Source: Rebecca billardiae RCC1528
Lineage: Eukaryota; Haptophyta
DNA: 64,000 nucleotides
Direction of reading: 5' to 3'
Assembly: GCA_965240325.2 (NCBI GenBank)
Contig: OZ251226.1
Location: 1,798,001-1,862,000 of the forward strand
Translations under genes and position numbers: made by a program
The notes under the pieces: generated by a model
Database searches by the model: none
What the model was told of the DNA's origin: nothing
What the model saw: only the letters and a program-made list of their open reading frames with translations
In this document: in pieces, positions 10,220 to 20,649 of the stretch
How the letters are laid out: each line of letters starts with the position of its first letter
Numbering within the stretch: the stretch's first letter is position 1

Positions 10220-11377
10220 CACGCCTCTTCCCGCCGGAGACACGAGATGCCGATCCCGGGCCCGGAAGGGACGTTCACACGATTCTGACACTGCCAAGTG
10301 CCAACCCGCGCGTCCGCTTCCTGGGACGAGGGCGACCAGTTTTCGGGGTATGGGGGTACGTACTGGCAGTAGCTCGAAGCGGCGGGATCTCAGACTGCTC
10401 CGCCGTGCACCAAGCAACATGTTGCCCTTGTCAAGATGATGATAAACTGCTACAAAAGCGTGTCGACGACTGGCGACGGATGACGTGACCCATATTCAAT
10501 CTTGCATCTGTGGCTCCCAGAATGTTCTGCGCCGCCAAATTTATAGTAATATTCAAGATAGGAAAGTTCAGCCGGGGCTAGTGCGCCCAAGGGGAGAATC
10601 TGCACGCGTGCTACTCCCCTCGCCCACCCTGAAGGGCGCGTCGGGCGCACACAGTGCGGCCGTGCAAGTGCCCGTGGAGGCGGCGCGCTCGGCTGGGCAG
10701 GTGCTAGGGAGCACGTGTCGCCCTCCTACTCCGCGCGCCTTGCTTGCCGCCGCTTTCGCCGCGCATAAGACCAGCACGCAAGCGTGCCGGGCGCGTCCTG
10801 CGCCGCCGAGCAATCGGCTTGCGCACGTGGCAGCCGCCCGCGCATGCGTGGTGCGCGATCTGGTCGGCGCGGTCTGGTCGGCGCAAGTCGGTCGGGGCCA
10901 TCGGGCGAGGTTAGCACAATAGACGCGCGCCATGCCGCCTCGCACCGCCGCGCATGAGCCCGGTTGCACCCCCGGCCCTGGCAGCTGTTGAAGGATGCTG
11001 ATCGAGAGGGTGGCTCTCAGGACGCGACGCACGCGTGCGCGCTGGCCTGAGGCACGGCGAAAGCGGCGGCGAGCAAGGCGCGTGGCGTAGGAGGGCGACA
11101 CGTACTCCCTTACACCTGCCCAGCCGCGCGCGCCGCCTCCGCGAGCGCTTGTACGGCCACGGGAGCTCGCTCCGTGACCGATAGCGCGGCCCCACCACTC
11201 GTCGGCCCCCCAGGGCCGCCGGCGCCCAAGAAAGTTAGTCGCTGGAGGGAGGCCGCGCAGAGAGCGAGTGGCGAACAACCTCTGTCGCGCGCGCAGCTGG
11301 GAGTTGACAGCTTTTACCGCCCTTGCTGGGGCATTGATGGCTGACAATTCGGTTGCAGCCAACGCGCGAATACTCGC
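10220..11377. other. Intergenic, dominated by a long imperfect inverted repeat
   Basis: No supported gene. Open frames here are short and on both strands. The main structure is the inverted repeat listed separately (10658-10802 / 11018-11165). Confidence 0.5.
10658..11165. repeat. Imperfect inverted repeat, ~145-bp arms, ~215-bp loop
   Basis: Left arm about 10658-10802, right arm about 11018-11165 in reverse complement. The best block is GGCTGGGCAGGTG..AGGGAG.ACGTGTCGCCCTCCTAC..CGCGCCTTGCT.GCCGCCGCTTTCGCCG. Matching extends outward (GGCCGT.CAAG) and inward (AGC..GCA.GCGTGC..GCGCGTCCTG). It could fold into a long hairpin if transcribed. Confidence 0.65.
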
Positions 11378-11379
11378 TA

Positions 11380-12157
11380 CAGGGGTCTCAACAATTAGCT
11401 GTATCTCTGTTTGTGCCGCTGGACAGGCATGTGTGCACTTGATTGCCTGGCTAGATGTGGTCTAGCACAGCCCACTCCCTGGCCATTCTGACGAGTGGGT
11501 GGCTGCTTGGCCAGCTCTCCATGCTGGGCTGTGGTGCCATCCAGAGTGCGCATGTGCAGCAGCCCAGGTGGGTGCAGCGAGGGGTGCGGCAGGCAGCAGT
11601 GGGTGGTCAGCTTGAAAATCCATGCAGGCCAGCCACCAGCAGCTAGGCTGCAGAGCTCTTGGCTGCACCAGCCCCACTCTAGCCCCCTCAAGTCGGGTGG
11701 CTGGCCACCCTCTGGGTGTGTCAGCGGGTGCTGCTGCTGGCCTCCCAGTGCAGGGGAGCTGACCCGACAGGTCCTTGCGCAGGTGGGGGTGCGGGATTGG
11801 GCACTGTGCCACAGCAGCTGCATCCCATGAGCTCCCCCCCAGGTGGCATGCAGCCCTCCCTAGGGGGTACCAGATCCACTGCCAAGCACAATTTAGGCCT
11901 GGTCTGTGTGGGCACACGGCCCGCGACCAGTGACGACAAGCCTGCGGCAGGATCTGGCCAGCTGCGACAGGCTGTACGCCTGCAGCAGTGTGACCTGCTG
12001 GTGTGCCCAACTCCAGCCCACGCGCGCTGGGGCTGACGCGCTGGGTCGAAACCGTCGTGCACGGGCCGTGGGGGCCGCCTGGATCAGCCCAGAGGGGCAG
12101 GGTGAGCAGTGGCATGCAGCTCAGTCAGAATGTGACGATTAATTGTTGAGACCCCTG
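11380..12157. mobile_element. 778-bp MITE-like element with TA-flanked inverted repeats
   Basis: An inverted repeat CAGGGGTCTCAACAATTA (18 bp, perfect) starts at 11380 and ends at 12157. Both ends are flanked by TA (11378-79, 12158-59), as expected for a TA target-site duplication of the Tc1/mariner/pogo superfamily. The interior (TGG/CAG-rich, visibly different from its surroundings) has open frames but no recognisable DDE transposase, so this is a non-autonomous element. Confidence 0.85.
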
Positions 12158-13134
12158 TACATCGGACCGCACTACTGAGTAGCTACTGTACGGGCAACGG
12201 CGCTCGAGCTCTTCGGACTGAGAGTGAGTCTAACTGGAATCGAGCCAAGTAAGCCTGAGTAGCTTGGATGATGACGTGTGTACGGTCTCCATCGGGGTCG
12301 CATACTGTCGGCACCTGCCGGCCGGACGACGGGGCGGGGAGAGTTGCCCGCTCTCAAGTCTCAGCACCGAATGGCACCGATGCCACTTGGCAGTGACTCA
12401 CTCGGTGACTCGGTCTCGCCGACTCACTCGGATGCGCGCATGACGTATGTATACTTAGTTTCGTAACAAGCTGCTACGGATCCATCACTCATCGTCAGAC
12501 TACATCACTCATCATCTAATAAGTGTCCGAGTGACCGCGACACGGGTCGGCGAACTCTCATATATAATGACTAATCATTCACGCGACCGTACGCCGAGGC
12601 AGCAAGTAATTCGCCGGCGGCGCCACGATGACTCCCGTGCTGATGAACTCCATACCGCGTCCCGTGACCGTACCGGGTCTACGGATTACGGAGTACGGTC
12701 CGCCGCCGCTATAATTATTCCCGCGCCAACGTTATGAGTGGCGGGCAGCTGCGGCGCCTACTCGGCCTCACTCAGTGGGCTCAAATTGGCAGCCACTCTG
12801 AGTGCCCGCGGCGGCCCGCGGCGCGGGGGCGCCCGAGCCGGAGAGGAGTTACGCGCAGTGGCACCGCGTCTAAGTCACACACTCGTCACACGGTAGCTTG
12901 TCGAATATGTCCCGGCGGAGCGTCGGACCGCCACTCACGCACCCACGGGGCGGCTGACGGTCGGGCACAGTCGCAGACGGCCGCCACCATGGCGGCGGTC
13001 CGCTCGTCATCCATCCGAGCCGCCGCTTCACGCGGTCGTGACACTGCGAACTCCGACTCGGCGGGTCAAAGGCAGCCACGGCACTGGGCAGACGGCTGTG
13101 CAGCGCGTGGTAAGCGCCCGGCGCGGGCACTCGG
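12158..13134. other. Intergenic spacer
   Basis: AT-richer, low-complexity stretches (about 12160-12740) followed by GC-rich sequence. No coding or RNA feature is supported. Confidence 0.5.
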
Positions 13135-13986
13135 TCACCGCGTATGTGGGGAGCCTGGTTTTGGACTGCTGCTGAGAGTGAGAGTAGGAGCGAGATGTGC
13201 AGGTTCAGACGATACCAGTCGAACAGAGAGCCCATTGTGCTCAGCGGCTGCCGCAAACAGCTCGTTGACAGCGAGGAGAAGGTGTGCAATCTCCAGTGCC
13301 TGGTGTCGTGCTATGAGCGCGAGCACAGCATCTGATGGCGACGAGACTCGAGGAGCATCGCGGTGACGAGCACCAGGCCGCCGCGCTTCTGTGAAAGCAG
13401 GCCCCGCGTAGCCCGAGGCCAGCCTGGCGGCGTATGCCAGGCGGAACTCGAGCCGTTCGATCGCCAATGCCTGCCGATGCACCAGAAAAGACCACGCGAG
13501 CCCCCCATCGTGCGGAAGTCTCCCGCGCGATGGAGGACTTGTGTGGTCCCCCATCCCTCGCCGCAACAGTCGGCGAGCATCGTGCACGCGCATCCGGCCG
13601 TTCTCCCTAAAGGAGACATCGTTGGACGGACTTGTGATGACGGAGGTGTTTATGCGCTTGATGAGCTCGTGGAAGACGTGGAGCACGGCGGCGCTCGGCA
13701 CGCCGCCGGCGAGCCGCGCGTCGACGAGCATCGGCCGACGATTCTTCGGCGCCCCGCGGAGGCTTCAGACTGCACACAGGAACGACTGCGGCGGAGACGT
13801 GGAAATCGAGCAGCCCCGACCAACCGGCTGTTCGAACCCGGTCGTGCTATTGGCCGACGCTGTAGAAACAGAAAAAGGCGGGGATATTCTGCATCGTCGG
13901 AATGGGTAAGAACCATTGAGCCATCTTGCGAATCGTGTTCGAATGTGCCCACGGAAAAGCGTAACGAACTTCTTGGCGCGCGCCAT
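13135..13986 (-). CDS. Hypothetical protein, probably two exons
   Basis: The main exon (about 13780-13135) reads MLVDARLAGGVPSAAVLHVF, HELIKRINTSVITSPSNDV, GLAWSFLVHRQALAIERLEF and LALIARHQALEIAHLLLAV, helical and protein-like, ending at the stop at 13135. A likely 5' exon starts with the ATG at 13986 (MARAKKFVTLFRGHIRTRF), a basic amphipathic stretch like a mitochondrial presequence. The joining intron is not resolved. If that start is right, it lies only 27 bp head-to-head from the TAN1 ATG. I do not recognise the family. Confidence 0.4.
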
Positions 13987-14013
13987 CAAGGTCGCGACGT
14001 GGATACTGTAAGC

Positions 14014-15099
14014 ATGGCGGACTCGAAGCGCAAGCGGAAGAGCTGGCGTCCGCAGGGGCGCAAGCGGCCATCCCCGGAGTCGGACCTGCAGCTGGGCATG
14101 CGCGGTGTGCTCATCACGTGCGACACCCTCGCCGAGAGGAAGGCCATCCGCGAGGCGTTCTCGGCCCTTGGCGCGGCGTGGGAGGCACTTCTTGACAGCA
14201 GCGGTGCGCCTGCGCGCCGTGCCTAGCCCGGCGTGGAACGCGTCGCGTGCACGACGCCCGAGCGCGACTCACCGCCTCGTGGTGTACCCTTCCCGCAGAC
14301 AATGTGGTGGCGCCCCCGCCCGCCATTTCCGACCCCGCTGCCGACATCGCGCGTGAAGCTGCGGAGCTCGCGGAAGGGCGGCGCTTCTTTGTGGCCCAGT
14401 GCGCGCCGCGCGTCAGCCCGCGCGCGCACGCGCGCGCCGGCACGTGCTGACGCGTGCCGCGCGCATGCTCGCTGCTCGCACAGAACGGACGTTGCCGGCG
14501 TCGTGTTCGTGCGCGTCCCCAGCGAGATGCGCACCGCCGCGTCGCCCGACCTGCTCTCGCTCGTGAACAGCGTGTACGCGTCGACCATGTCTGGCGGGGA
14601 GCTGCTCACACGCTACATCTCGAGGCTCCTGCCGTGCCAGGAGGTCTGCCGGGCGGAGGCGGGGAGGATGGCCGCGTCCGTGGAGGAGGCCGTGCGCGCG
14701 CACTGCGCCGCCCGGGGCACGCCGCCTGCGACCTTCGCCATCCACTTCAAGCAGCGGCACAATGGCAACCTCGATCGGGACGCGGTGATCGCCGCCCTCG
14801 CTCAGGCGGTGAGCCGGGTCGTGCCCAAAGCCAAGGTGGACCTCGACGATCCGGAGCTGTGCGTGGCGGTGCAGGTGGTGCGCGCCATGTGCTGCGTGTG
14901 CGTCGTCGACCGATGGAAGGCCTTCCACAAGTACTCGGTGCGTGGGCTCCGTGAGCATCTCGCAGCAGCGGCCGAGGCTGCCCCTGCAAGCGCCGCCGCC
15001 GTCGCCGCCCAGGCTGCCGCACCGGGCGCGGCAGCGGGGGCCGCGCCGCTGTCACATCCTGATGAGCGCGCAGTCTCATCAGCGCCTGCCGGCGCCTAA
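14014..15099 (+). CDS. TAN1: THUMP-domain protein TAN1/THUMPD1, tRNA cytidine acetylation adaptor
   Basis: Three exons, 14014-14203, 14299-14398 and 14484-15099 (phases 1 and 2, donors GTGCGC), giving 301 residues. TAN1/THUMPD1 binds tRNA and directs the acetyltransferase Kre33/NAT10 to make N4-acetylcytidine at position 12 of tRNA-Ser and tRNA-Leu. The N-terminus is basic (SKRKRKSW). The ferredoxin-like half MRGVLITCDTLAERKAIREA corresponds to the conserved GI-VTC-..ERK.. segment. Exon 2 to exon 3 joins RRFFVAQ to TDVAGVVFVRV, matching the family's FFQ..-.VVFIR. The THUMP core is seen in RYISRLLPCQEVCRAE, FAIHFKQRHNGNLDRD, PKAKVDLDDPELCVAVQVVR and MCCVCVVDRWKAFHKYSVR. The tail is Ala/Pro-rich and probably disordered. 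Confidence 0.9.
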
Positions 15100-15723
15100 G
15101 TGCATCGATGAGTGATGTGGCTCACATGGGCTGTGCGCGCAGTGCACGCCGCAGCGACGCCTCGAGTCACGGGCCGCTGATCGGGCGACGGTCTGGCTCC
15201 AATTGCCCCGCTCACGCTGCCGCAAATGCCGGCCCAAGTGCGGGATCATCCGCGCCGACAGTCCGATGGCAACCGATGTCGATGACCCCAAATAATTCAG
15301 ACCCGATGACCGGCGGGTCCGCCCGGCCGCGATGGATCACGTACGGCGGCGCCGCCCGCCGCTGGAGTGAGTCTTGCGCGGCGCTGGCACCGCGGGCCCG
15401 GACCGCGCGGGTGATCCGCGTGCTGCCGCGGACCGTGAGACGGATATGATCCTAGCGGGCTAGCTAGTTCCTAGGCTGCGCCGTACGCGGCACGGACAGG
15501 GCATGCCCCGGGCATGATGGATAGGTATCCGGTTGATCCGCCAGGCTGTAGGCCTCAGCGCCACGCCGCGCCAAGTCGCGCGTACTCGACACTCGTGTGA
15601 GTCGTCGTCTGGAATCATCATTGCGCTGGGCGAAAACTGCCACATCAAAATAAATCGCGCGTCGTCGTCGACTATACGAATTCTATTAAAGACATCGTCG
15701 TCGTCGCCCAGGCGAAATGATAT
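15100..15723. other. Intergenic spacer
   Basis: No gene supported between TAN1 and the small membrane protein gene. Confidence 0.5.
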
Positions 15724-15792
15724 ATGCCGATGAATAAATTCCCGAGCAGGCTTTGCGCGGCCTGCATCGGGCTGGCTTCCGACCGAGGCAGT

Positions 15793-16290
15793 ATGGCGCC
15801 TGCTCGCAAGCCCACCAGCGTGGCGCAAGCCATTCATGCTCGACGGGCCGCAGAGAAGCGCCGCCCGTCCATCATCCGTTGGCGACTGGTCACGAGCGCG
15901 TGCATCGTCTGTGCTCTGGCCGCAATGATCTATCGTTGGCTGCCTCGGCAAGTTTGCCCCGAAGAAGGAGAGATGGTCGGCCCGTGCCGACGCGGTGAGC
16001 GCCTCCCGTACATCGTTGACCTCGATGTCGAATGTTTCGGAGATGCGTGGACTCAGCATCGCGATACCGTTGCACAACGTGTCGGTGCCGACGACGGTAA
16101 GCAGCTTCCGCTGTGGCTTACGCCCCAGAACGCGAAGCTTCTCAAGGCAAACGCATGCGTCACTCAGATCAAGCGCGACTTCGAGTGCTCGCTGTGCTCG
16201 CAGCTGAATATGACGGCGACAGAGCCCGCCAGCGACAGTGCTGCAGGCGTGAGCGACGGCACGGCATCTGCAGAGGCTGCAGCTGCATAG
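15793..16290 (+). CDS. Small single-pass membrane protein, unknown function
   Basis: 165 residues from the ATG at 15793 (an in-frame ATG at 15724 would add 23 residues). A basic N-terminus (HARRAAEKRRPSIIRWR) precedes one hydrophobic helix (LVTSACIVCALAAMIYRWL), then a Cys-containing acidic region (DLDVECFGDAW, KRDFECSLCSQL) and an Ala/Ser tail. The topology looks type II (N-terminus cytosolic). No family recognised; whether it is a real gene rests on length and composition only. Confidence 0.45.
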   Translation: MAPARKPTSVAQAIHARRAAEKRRPSIIRWRLVTSACIVCALAAMIYRWLPRQVCPEEGEMVGPCRRGERLPYIVDLDVECFGDAWTQHRDTVAQRVGADDGKQLPLWLTPQNAKLLKANACVTQIKRDFECSLCSQLNMTATEPASDSAAGVSDGTASAEAAAA

Positions 16291-16503
16291 GCCACGGTGA
16301 TGCTGCAACGTGCAAGTCGTCAGGCAGACAACTCCCGTGCTTGGCACGCACCCGGAGTGCAGCCCCGGGTTGGACCGTGCGATCTTCGGAATGATCAGCA
16401 GTCGCGTCGTTAATAATCTCAATGTGATCTGGCGCGCGTCATTGGCGCTCCCAGTACCCGCTGTTCCGCGGGGCCTCAGTAGGGCGGAGTGAATTTTATA
16501 ATC

Positions 16504-16506
<3 letters not shown>

Positions 16507-16573
<67 letters not shown>
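16507..16573. repeat. (TA)n microsatellite
   Basis: About 33 uninterrupted TA units. Confidence 0.95.
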
Positions 16574-16576
<3 letters not shown>

Positions 16577-16779
16577 ATCGATGTCACTCATCTACTTGAG
16601 CCACTACTTCGTCAGCAGTCTATATTCGAATATACGACGACTATAATACTGACAGTATCGCTCATCATAAGATAAGCAGCCGTAAGTGACTTCCGCCGCC
16701 GCTGTGCTGCGGTACCAGCAGTGTCTATATTGCCACAGCGTAGTCGTAAGTCGGCACTCTGGTGCGTCGGACTCGCCAG

Positions 16780-16893
16780 TCTCGATCGTCACTCGACGGC
16801 AGCGCGTCGCGGGCGTGGTGCCGGTTACGGCACTCGTCTCGATCGTCACTCGACGGCAACGCGTCGCGGGCGTGGTGCCGGTTACGGCACTCG
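16780..16893. repeat. 57-bp tandem duplication
   Basis: Two adjacent copies of a unit starting CTCGATCGTCACTCGACGGC and ending GGTTACGGCACTCG, differing at one base (CAGCGCG / CAACGCG). Confidence 0.85.
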
Positions 16894-17230
16894 GCAGGCT
16901 GAGGCTGCTCCGATGTCTGGCGCGGTCCGCGCCGTGATGACCTGATCTGAATCTGTCTTATTCGTCGTAGCAGTCCACTAGTCATCATGGCCGCCGCTGG
17001 ACGCCGCGGACAGTGGCCGCGACCGCTCAGCCTCACGGACACGGTCACGGGCTCCGGGAGTGCGGGTCCCGGGCCCGCCATGCGCCAATCAGCAACTGTC
17101 ATTACACTCGTCACCTAAATAAATAATAATATATAAGGGCAATAACTGATAATGCCGATGTGAACTATCAGTAGGGCTGACGGGCCCCGGGAGTGGGTCC
17201 GGCCCGATCTGCGCAATGTCACACTTGTCA

Positions 17231-19753
17231 TCACCAATAACTGTAACTATCGTCAGTAGGGGCTGTAGGGCTGACGGGCTGTGTCGCGTGAGTTACACGG
17301 CAGCCTGGTGGGGGGACGACGGGCACGACGCGCAGCAGCCCCTTTTCCGCGACATCCCCCAGATGGGCCCACAGACTCTCGCCAGTGAGCGCGTCCACGA
17401 CCACACGCTCGCCGCACTTGATGAGCACGGGATGATCACAATGATCTGGACCAAAGTCTGGGCGCCCCCACCCATCCGGAGCGCGGTGGGGCGGCCACAA
17501 GCGCCCGCCGCTGCTGAAGGCGGTGAAGTAGCCGCATGCGACGTACTCGGACTCATCTCCGGCCCCAGGCGCGTGCGGGTAGCTGATGACCTTCACACAC
17601 GGCAGCAGCCCGCTCGACCACATGCTTTCCTCGCCGAGCAGGATGGTCTGCAGCCGGGGGCAGTGCACGGGCCCCACGTAGGTGCCCTTTCCGAGGGACG
17701 TGCAGTCGAGCAGCTCGAGTGACGGCGAGCGAATCGTCACGGGCTCGTCGGATTCGAAGCTCAGCTCGAGCGTGCGCAGCCGCGGCAGGTGCGGGAGTGA
17801 CTCCTCCAGCAGTGACACGATCTCAAAGCTCACACGGTCTGCGATCGGGCTTTTAGCCTTCCATACGGCCCCCCTGCAGTTGGTGATGCGCAGCCGGTGC
17901 AGCTGCTGCAGCGTGCTCAGCGCGTGCACGGCCTGGGCGTCCGCGGCGAACACTTCCATGCCCGCGACGCCGCAGATGTCGAGCTCGCACAGCACGGGAG
18001 CGCGGCTTGCGAGATCCGCGAGCAAGCTGGGCGGGCGGGCGCACAGCGTGAGCATGCGCACCGCGTGCGGCCCACACAGCCGTGCGAACCGGCTCGCAGC
18101 CGCCACGGCAGGCGGCATGCCTGGCTCCGGCAGGTCGATGTAACCGCGCATGCACCCCCGTCGGATATCGCTCACCCCATCGAGGCACACCGGCTCCGCC
18201 CAGCTGCTCATCCCCACGGCGGCGCTCGCGCGCCCGCAGATCTGCAGCTGCGGTGCCCCGTGCAGCACGAGCTCTGCGCGCCGCAGACCGCCCAGCTCGC
18301 ACCGCTCGAGCAGCCAGCCGAGCAGCCCGGCCTCGGCCTTGCCGAAGCGGATGCGCAGGTGCTGGATGCGCGCGCGCACGCGGCCGAGGTGGAGCAGAAA
18401 GTGCAGACCGTCGGCCGAGTGCACGGCGAAGAAGTCGGCGATCGGCCACGCGCACGGCTGTAGGCCGGCACGCCGGAGCTGCGTGCACGCTCCGGTCGCG
18501 CGCACCGCGGCGGTGGGCGAGTCACACAGCGCGAGCACGAGCGCGAGCAGCTTGGTGCTCAGGCTGAGGAGCGTGGCACCGGCAGGCGGAGCCACCTCGG
18601 CAGCAGCCAACGCCGGCGCCTCCGCAGCGGCCGGCGGAGCCACCTCAGCAGTGGCCGGCGCGGCCGACTGCGCGGTGGCCGGCGCCGCCGCGGGCGCGGC
18701 CGCCTCGACGCTCCAGTGGCCGGAGCGCCAGCGGACGAGCTCGCCGTGCACGCGCACGGTGGCCCAACCGCCCGGCTGGTGCGCAGCCACAACGCGCGCG
18801 CGCACGCCGTTGAGCGCGCGCCGTTTAGCCCCGATGCCGCGCAGGACGACAGCGGCGCCATCTGACACCCTAGTGGGGCGCCCGCCCGCCGGCCGCTCGC
18901 GCGCGGCGCGCCGAGCGCGCAGCACCGTCGCGCGGGAGCTATCGCGAAGCCCGGCGGGCCGCGCGCCGCGCACGGCAGCGGTCGAAGGCGAAGCTGTGCT
19001 CGGCATAGCGCGAGCGAGATCAACGACGCGGTCGAGGTTGGTCGGTCTCTCGCGGTCTGCGAGCGAGCCACCAGGCACTGTACAGTACTGGGTAGAGGTG
19101 GCGTGCTCGCGCTCGTACTCCTCGAGCTCGTGCCGCGAGCGCGCCGCGAGCTGCTTCGCCTGCTTGTGCAGCTGCTCCTCGTGCGCCAGCCGCCGCTTCT
19201 CCAGCTCGCCGTAGTTGTCGAGGCACGAGTATTGCTCGAGCTCGAATCCCTCCAGGTCAGGCAGGATGGTGGCGATGAGCCGGTCGAAGTTGGCGTCGGG
19301 GCGGAGCGAGCGCCGCGTCGCCACGTGCCGCCTGCACGACGGGCACTCCTGCGCCGCGCGCGCGCCGGCGAGCGCAGGCGTGCGCGCCACGCGTGAGCGA
19401 GCCCGGCGCGCGGAGATCCGTGCGCGCTGGTGGCGCGCGCACCTTCTTGCCCTGGCGGAGGCACTTCTCGATGCAGTCATGGCAGAAGCGATGCAGGCAC
19501 TTCGTCGTCACGGCGTTCTTGAGGATTCTGTGCGCGGCGCCCGCTCGAGGCGCGCGTCAGCAGCGCGGCGTGGCGCGCTGTGCGCCTCGTGCCGCGCGCG
19601 CGTGCGCGTGCGCGCGCACCCGAGGCAGACGGGGCACGAGAGGTCGGCGGCGAGGCTGCTCACGGGGAGCGTGGTCTCGTCCTTCTCATCGCAGATGATC
19701 GGGTACGGCGCGTTGGCTCCCACGGGCACTTCGCCCGGCCCATGGCGGGCCAT
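17231..19753 (-). CDS. RING1-type RING E3 ligase fused to an F-box-like/LRR-like C-terminus
   Basis: Exons 19753-19620, 19527-19443 and 19348-17231 (phases 2 and 0, donors GTGCGC); 778 residues. The N-terminus carries a C3HC4 RING (about residues 40-80): LSCPVCLG, TTKCLHRFCHDCIEKCL, ECPSCRRH. It continues into ATRRSLRPDANFDRLIATI, the signature immediately after the RING in Polycomb RING1/RNF2 proteins. A Glu/Lys-rich coiled coil follows (ELEKRRLAHEEQLHKQAK). The long final exon adds an SH3-like repeat (NGVRARVVAAHQPGGW), Ala/Pro linkers, an F-box-like segment (LLSLSTKLLALVLALC) and leucine-rich repeat-like strands (PHLPRLRTLELSF, SPSLELLDCTSLGKGT). It lacks an obvious RAWUL domain. An acceptor-like TTATTAG just upstream of the ATG leaves open a further 5' exon. 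Confidence 0.8.
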
Positions 19754-20103
19754 CACCTTGATGAACAGCTCTCCTAATAAGCAAGGGGTCCGTTTAATTA
19801 AACCAACCAGCCGTCCAGATCCTGCGGACGATTTAACTAAATTCCCCTATAACGGGCTCCGGGTGACGGAGACTGGCGGCCGAAGCCTCCAGCCCTACCC
19901 TGGCCATTTAAAAAACTGTGCCCTGGCGGGCGGGGGGGTCGGCGGGCCGTGCCAGTGCTGTCGCAATGTATCCTCTGCGGGTTCGCGTCTTTCCACATTC
20001 GCTCGTGGCCGTGGGTGACGGACAGTCGAGTGCAAGGACCAGTGACACGTGAAGTTGGCTCCCCGACGCGTACAAGTCTCAGTAGTCTGTACTCTTATGC
20101 GCA
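19754..20103. other. Spacer with one copy of a 66-bp repeat
   Basis: Upstream of the RING gene; contains repeat copy 19841-19906. No gene seen. Confidence 0.4.
19841..19906 (+). repeat. 66-bp direct repeat, copy 1
   Basis: ATTCCCCTATAACGGGCTCC..GACTGGCGGCCGAAGCCTCC..CCCTGGCCA; nearly identical to 21451-21517, while the flanks of the two copies differ. Confidence 0.8.
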
Positions 20104-20632
20104 TCAGCGAGGCCCACACCCACGAGGGAATGTGCAGCACGCGGGGCGGGGCGGGTAGCCCGTTACTCCGCGCGAGCGCGGGTACGCGATGTATGTGCCG
20201 CATCTCGACCGCGATGGCGTAATCGAGCGCCTCATTCGCCGCCGACGAAGCCGCCAGAGTAGATCGTGTGCATGTCCTCCTGCCGCCAGCCGAGAGCGGT
20301 CGTCGCGAGGATGCTTGTCGATGTCGGCTCCAGGCATGATGGGCTCGGCGCAGGTCGCGTTGACGTCGTACACGGCCACCACGCTGAGCACGAGCGCGTT
20401 GACGTTCGCGCGGTCGTCGCTCTTCGCATCTTCGACAGGTCTGGCGCTCGCGTGCTCGGCGGCACGAGGAGCTGTTGGTTGTGCGCGCGCGCGCGCACAG
20501 CGACAGCGTGTGCCACTCGCGATCGAGAGTGGGCAAGCGCTGCTCACGCGAGCACACGAATCGCAGCGCATCCGTCACCGGCGTGACGACTTCCGCCTCG
20601 TCCCGCAGCGCCTGCGCCATGGACGAGGCCAT
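20104..20632 (-). CDS. Hypothetical protein, two exons
   Basis: Exon 1 20632-20499 and exon 2 from 20440, joined by a 58-nt phase-2 intron with the genome-typical GTGCGC donor and CCAG acceptor. Exon 1 reads MASSMAQALRDEAEVVTPVT and on to REWHTLSL. Exon 2 reads VEDAKSDDRANVNALVLSV, VAVYDVNATCAEPIMPGADI and DKHPRDDRSRL. The downstream limit is uncertain: the frame stays open to 20104, but another frame (MHTIYSGGFVGGE then stop, at about 20230) could be the real end after an unresolved splice. No family recognised. The clean intron phase is the main support. Confidence 0.45.
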
Positions 20633-20649
20633 GGCGCGGCGATGTTGCA

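Larger units (their letters stand above)
16291..17230. other. Intergenic, microsatellite and small tandem duplication
   Basis: Contains the TA tract at 16507-16573 and the 57-bp tandem duplication at 16780-16893. No gene seen. Confidence 0.5.

Noticed and set aside
11395-12115. Open frames inside the 11.4-kb TIR element
   Set aside because: No DDE or other transposase motif; Trp/Pro/Ala-rich on both strands, consistent with a non-autonomous element.
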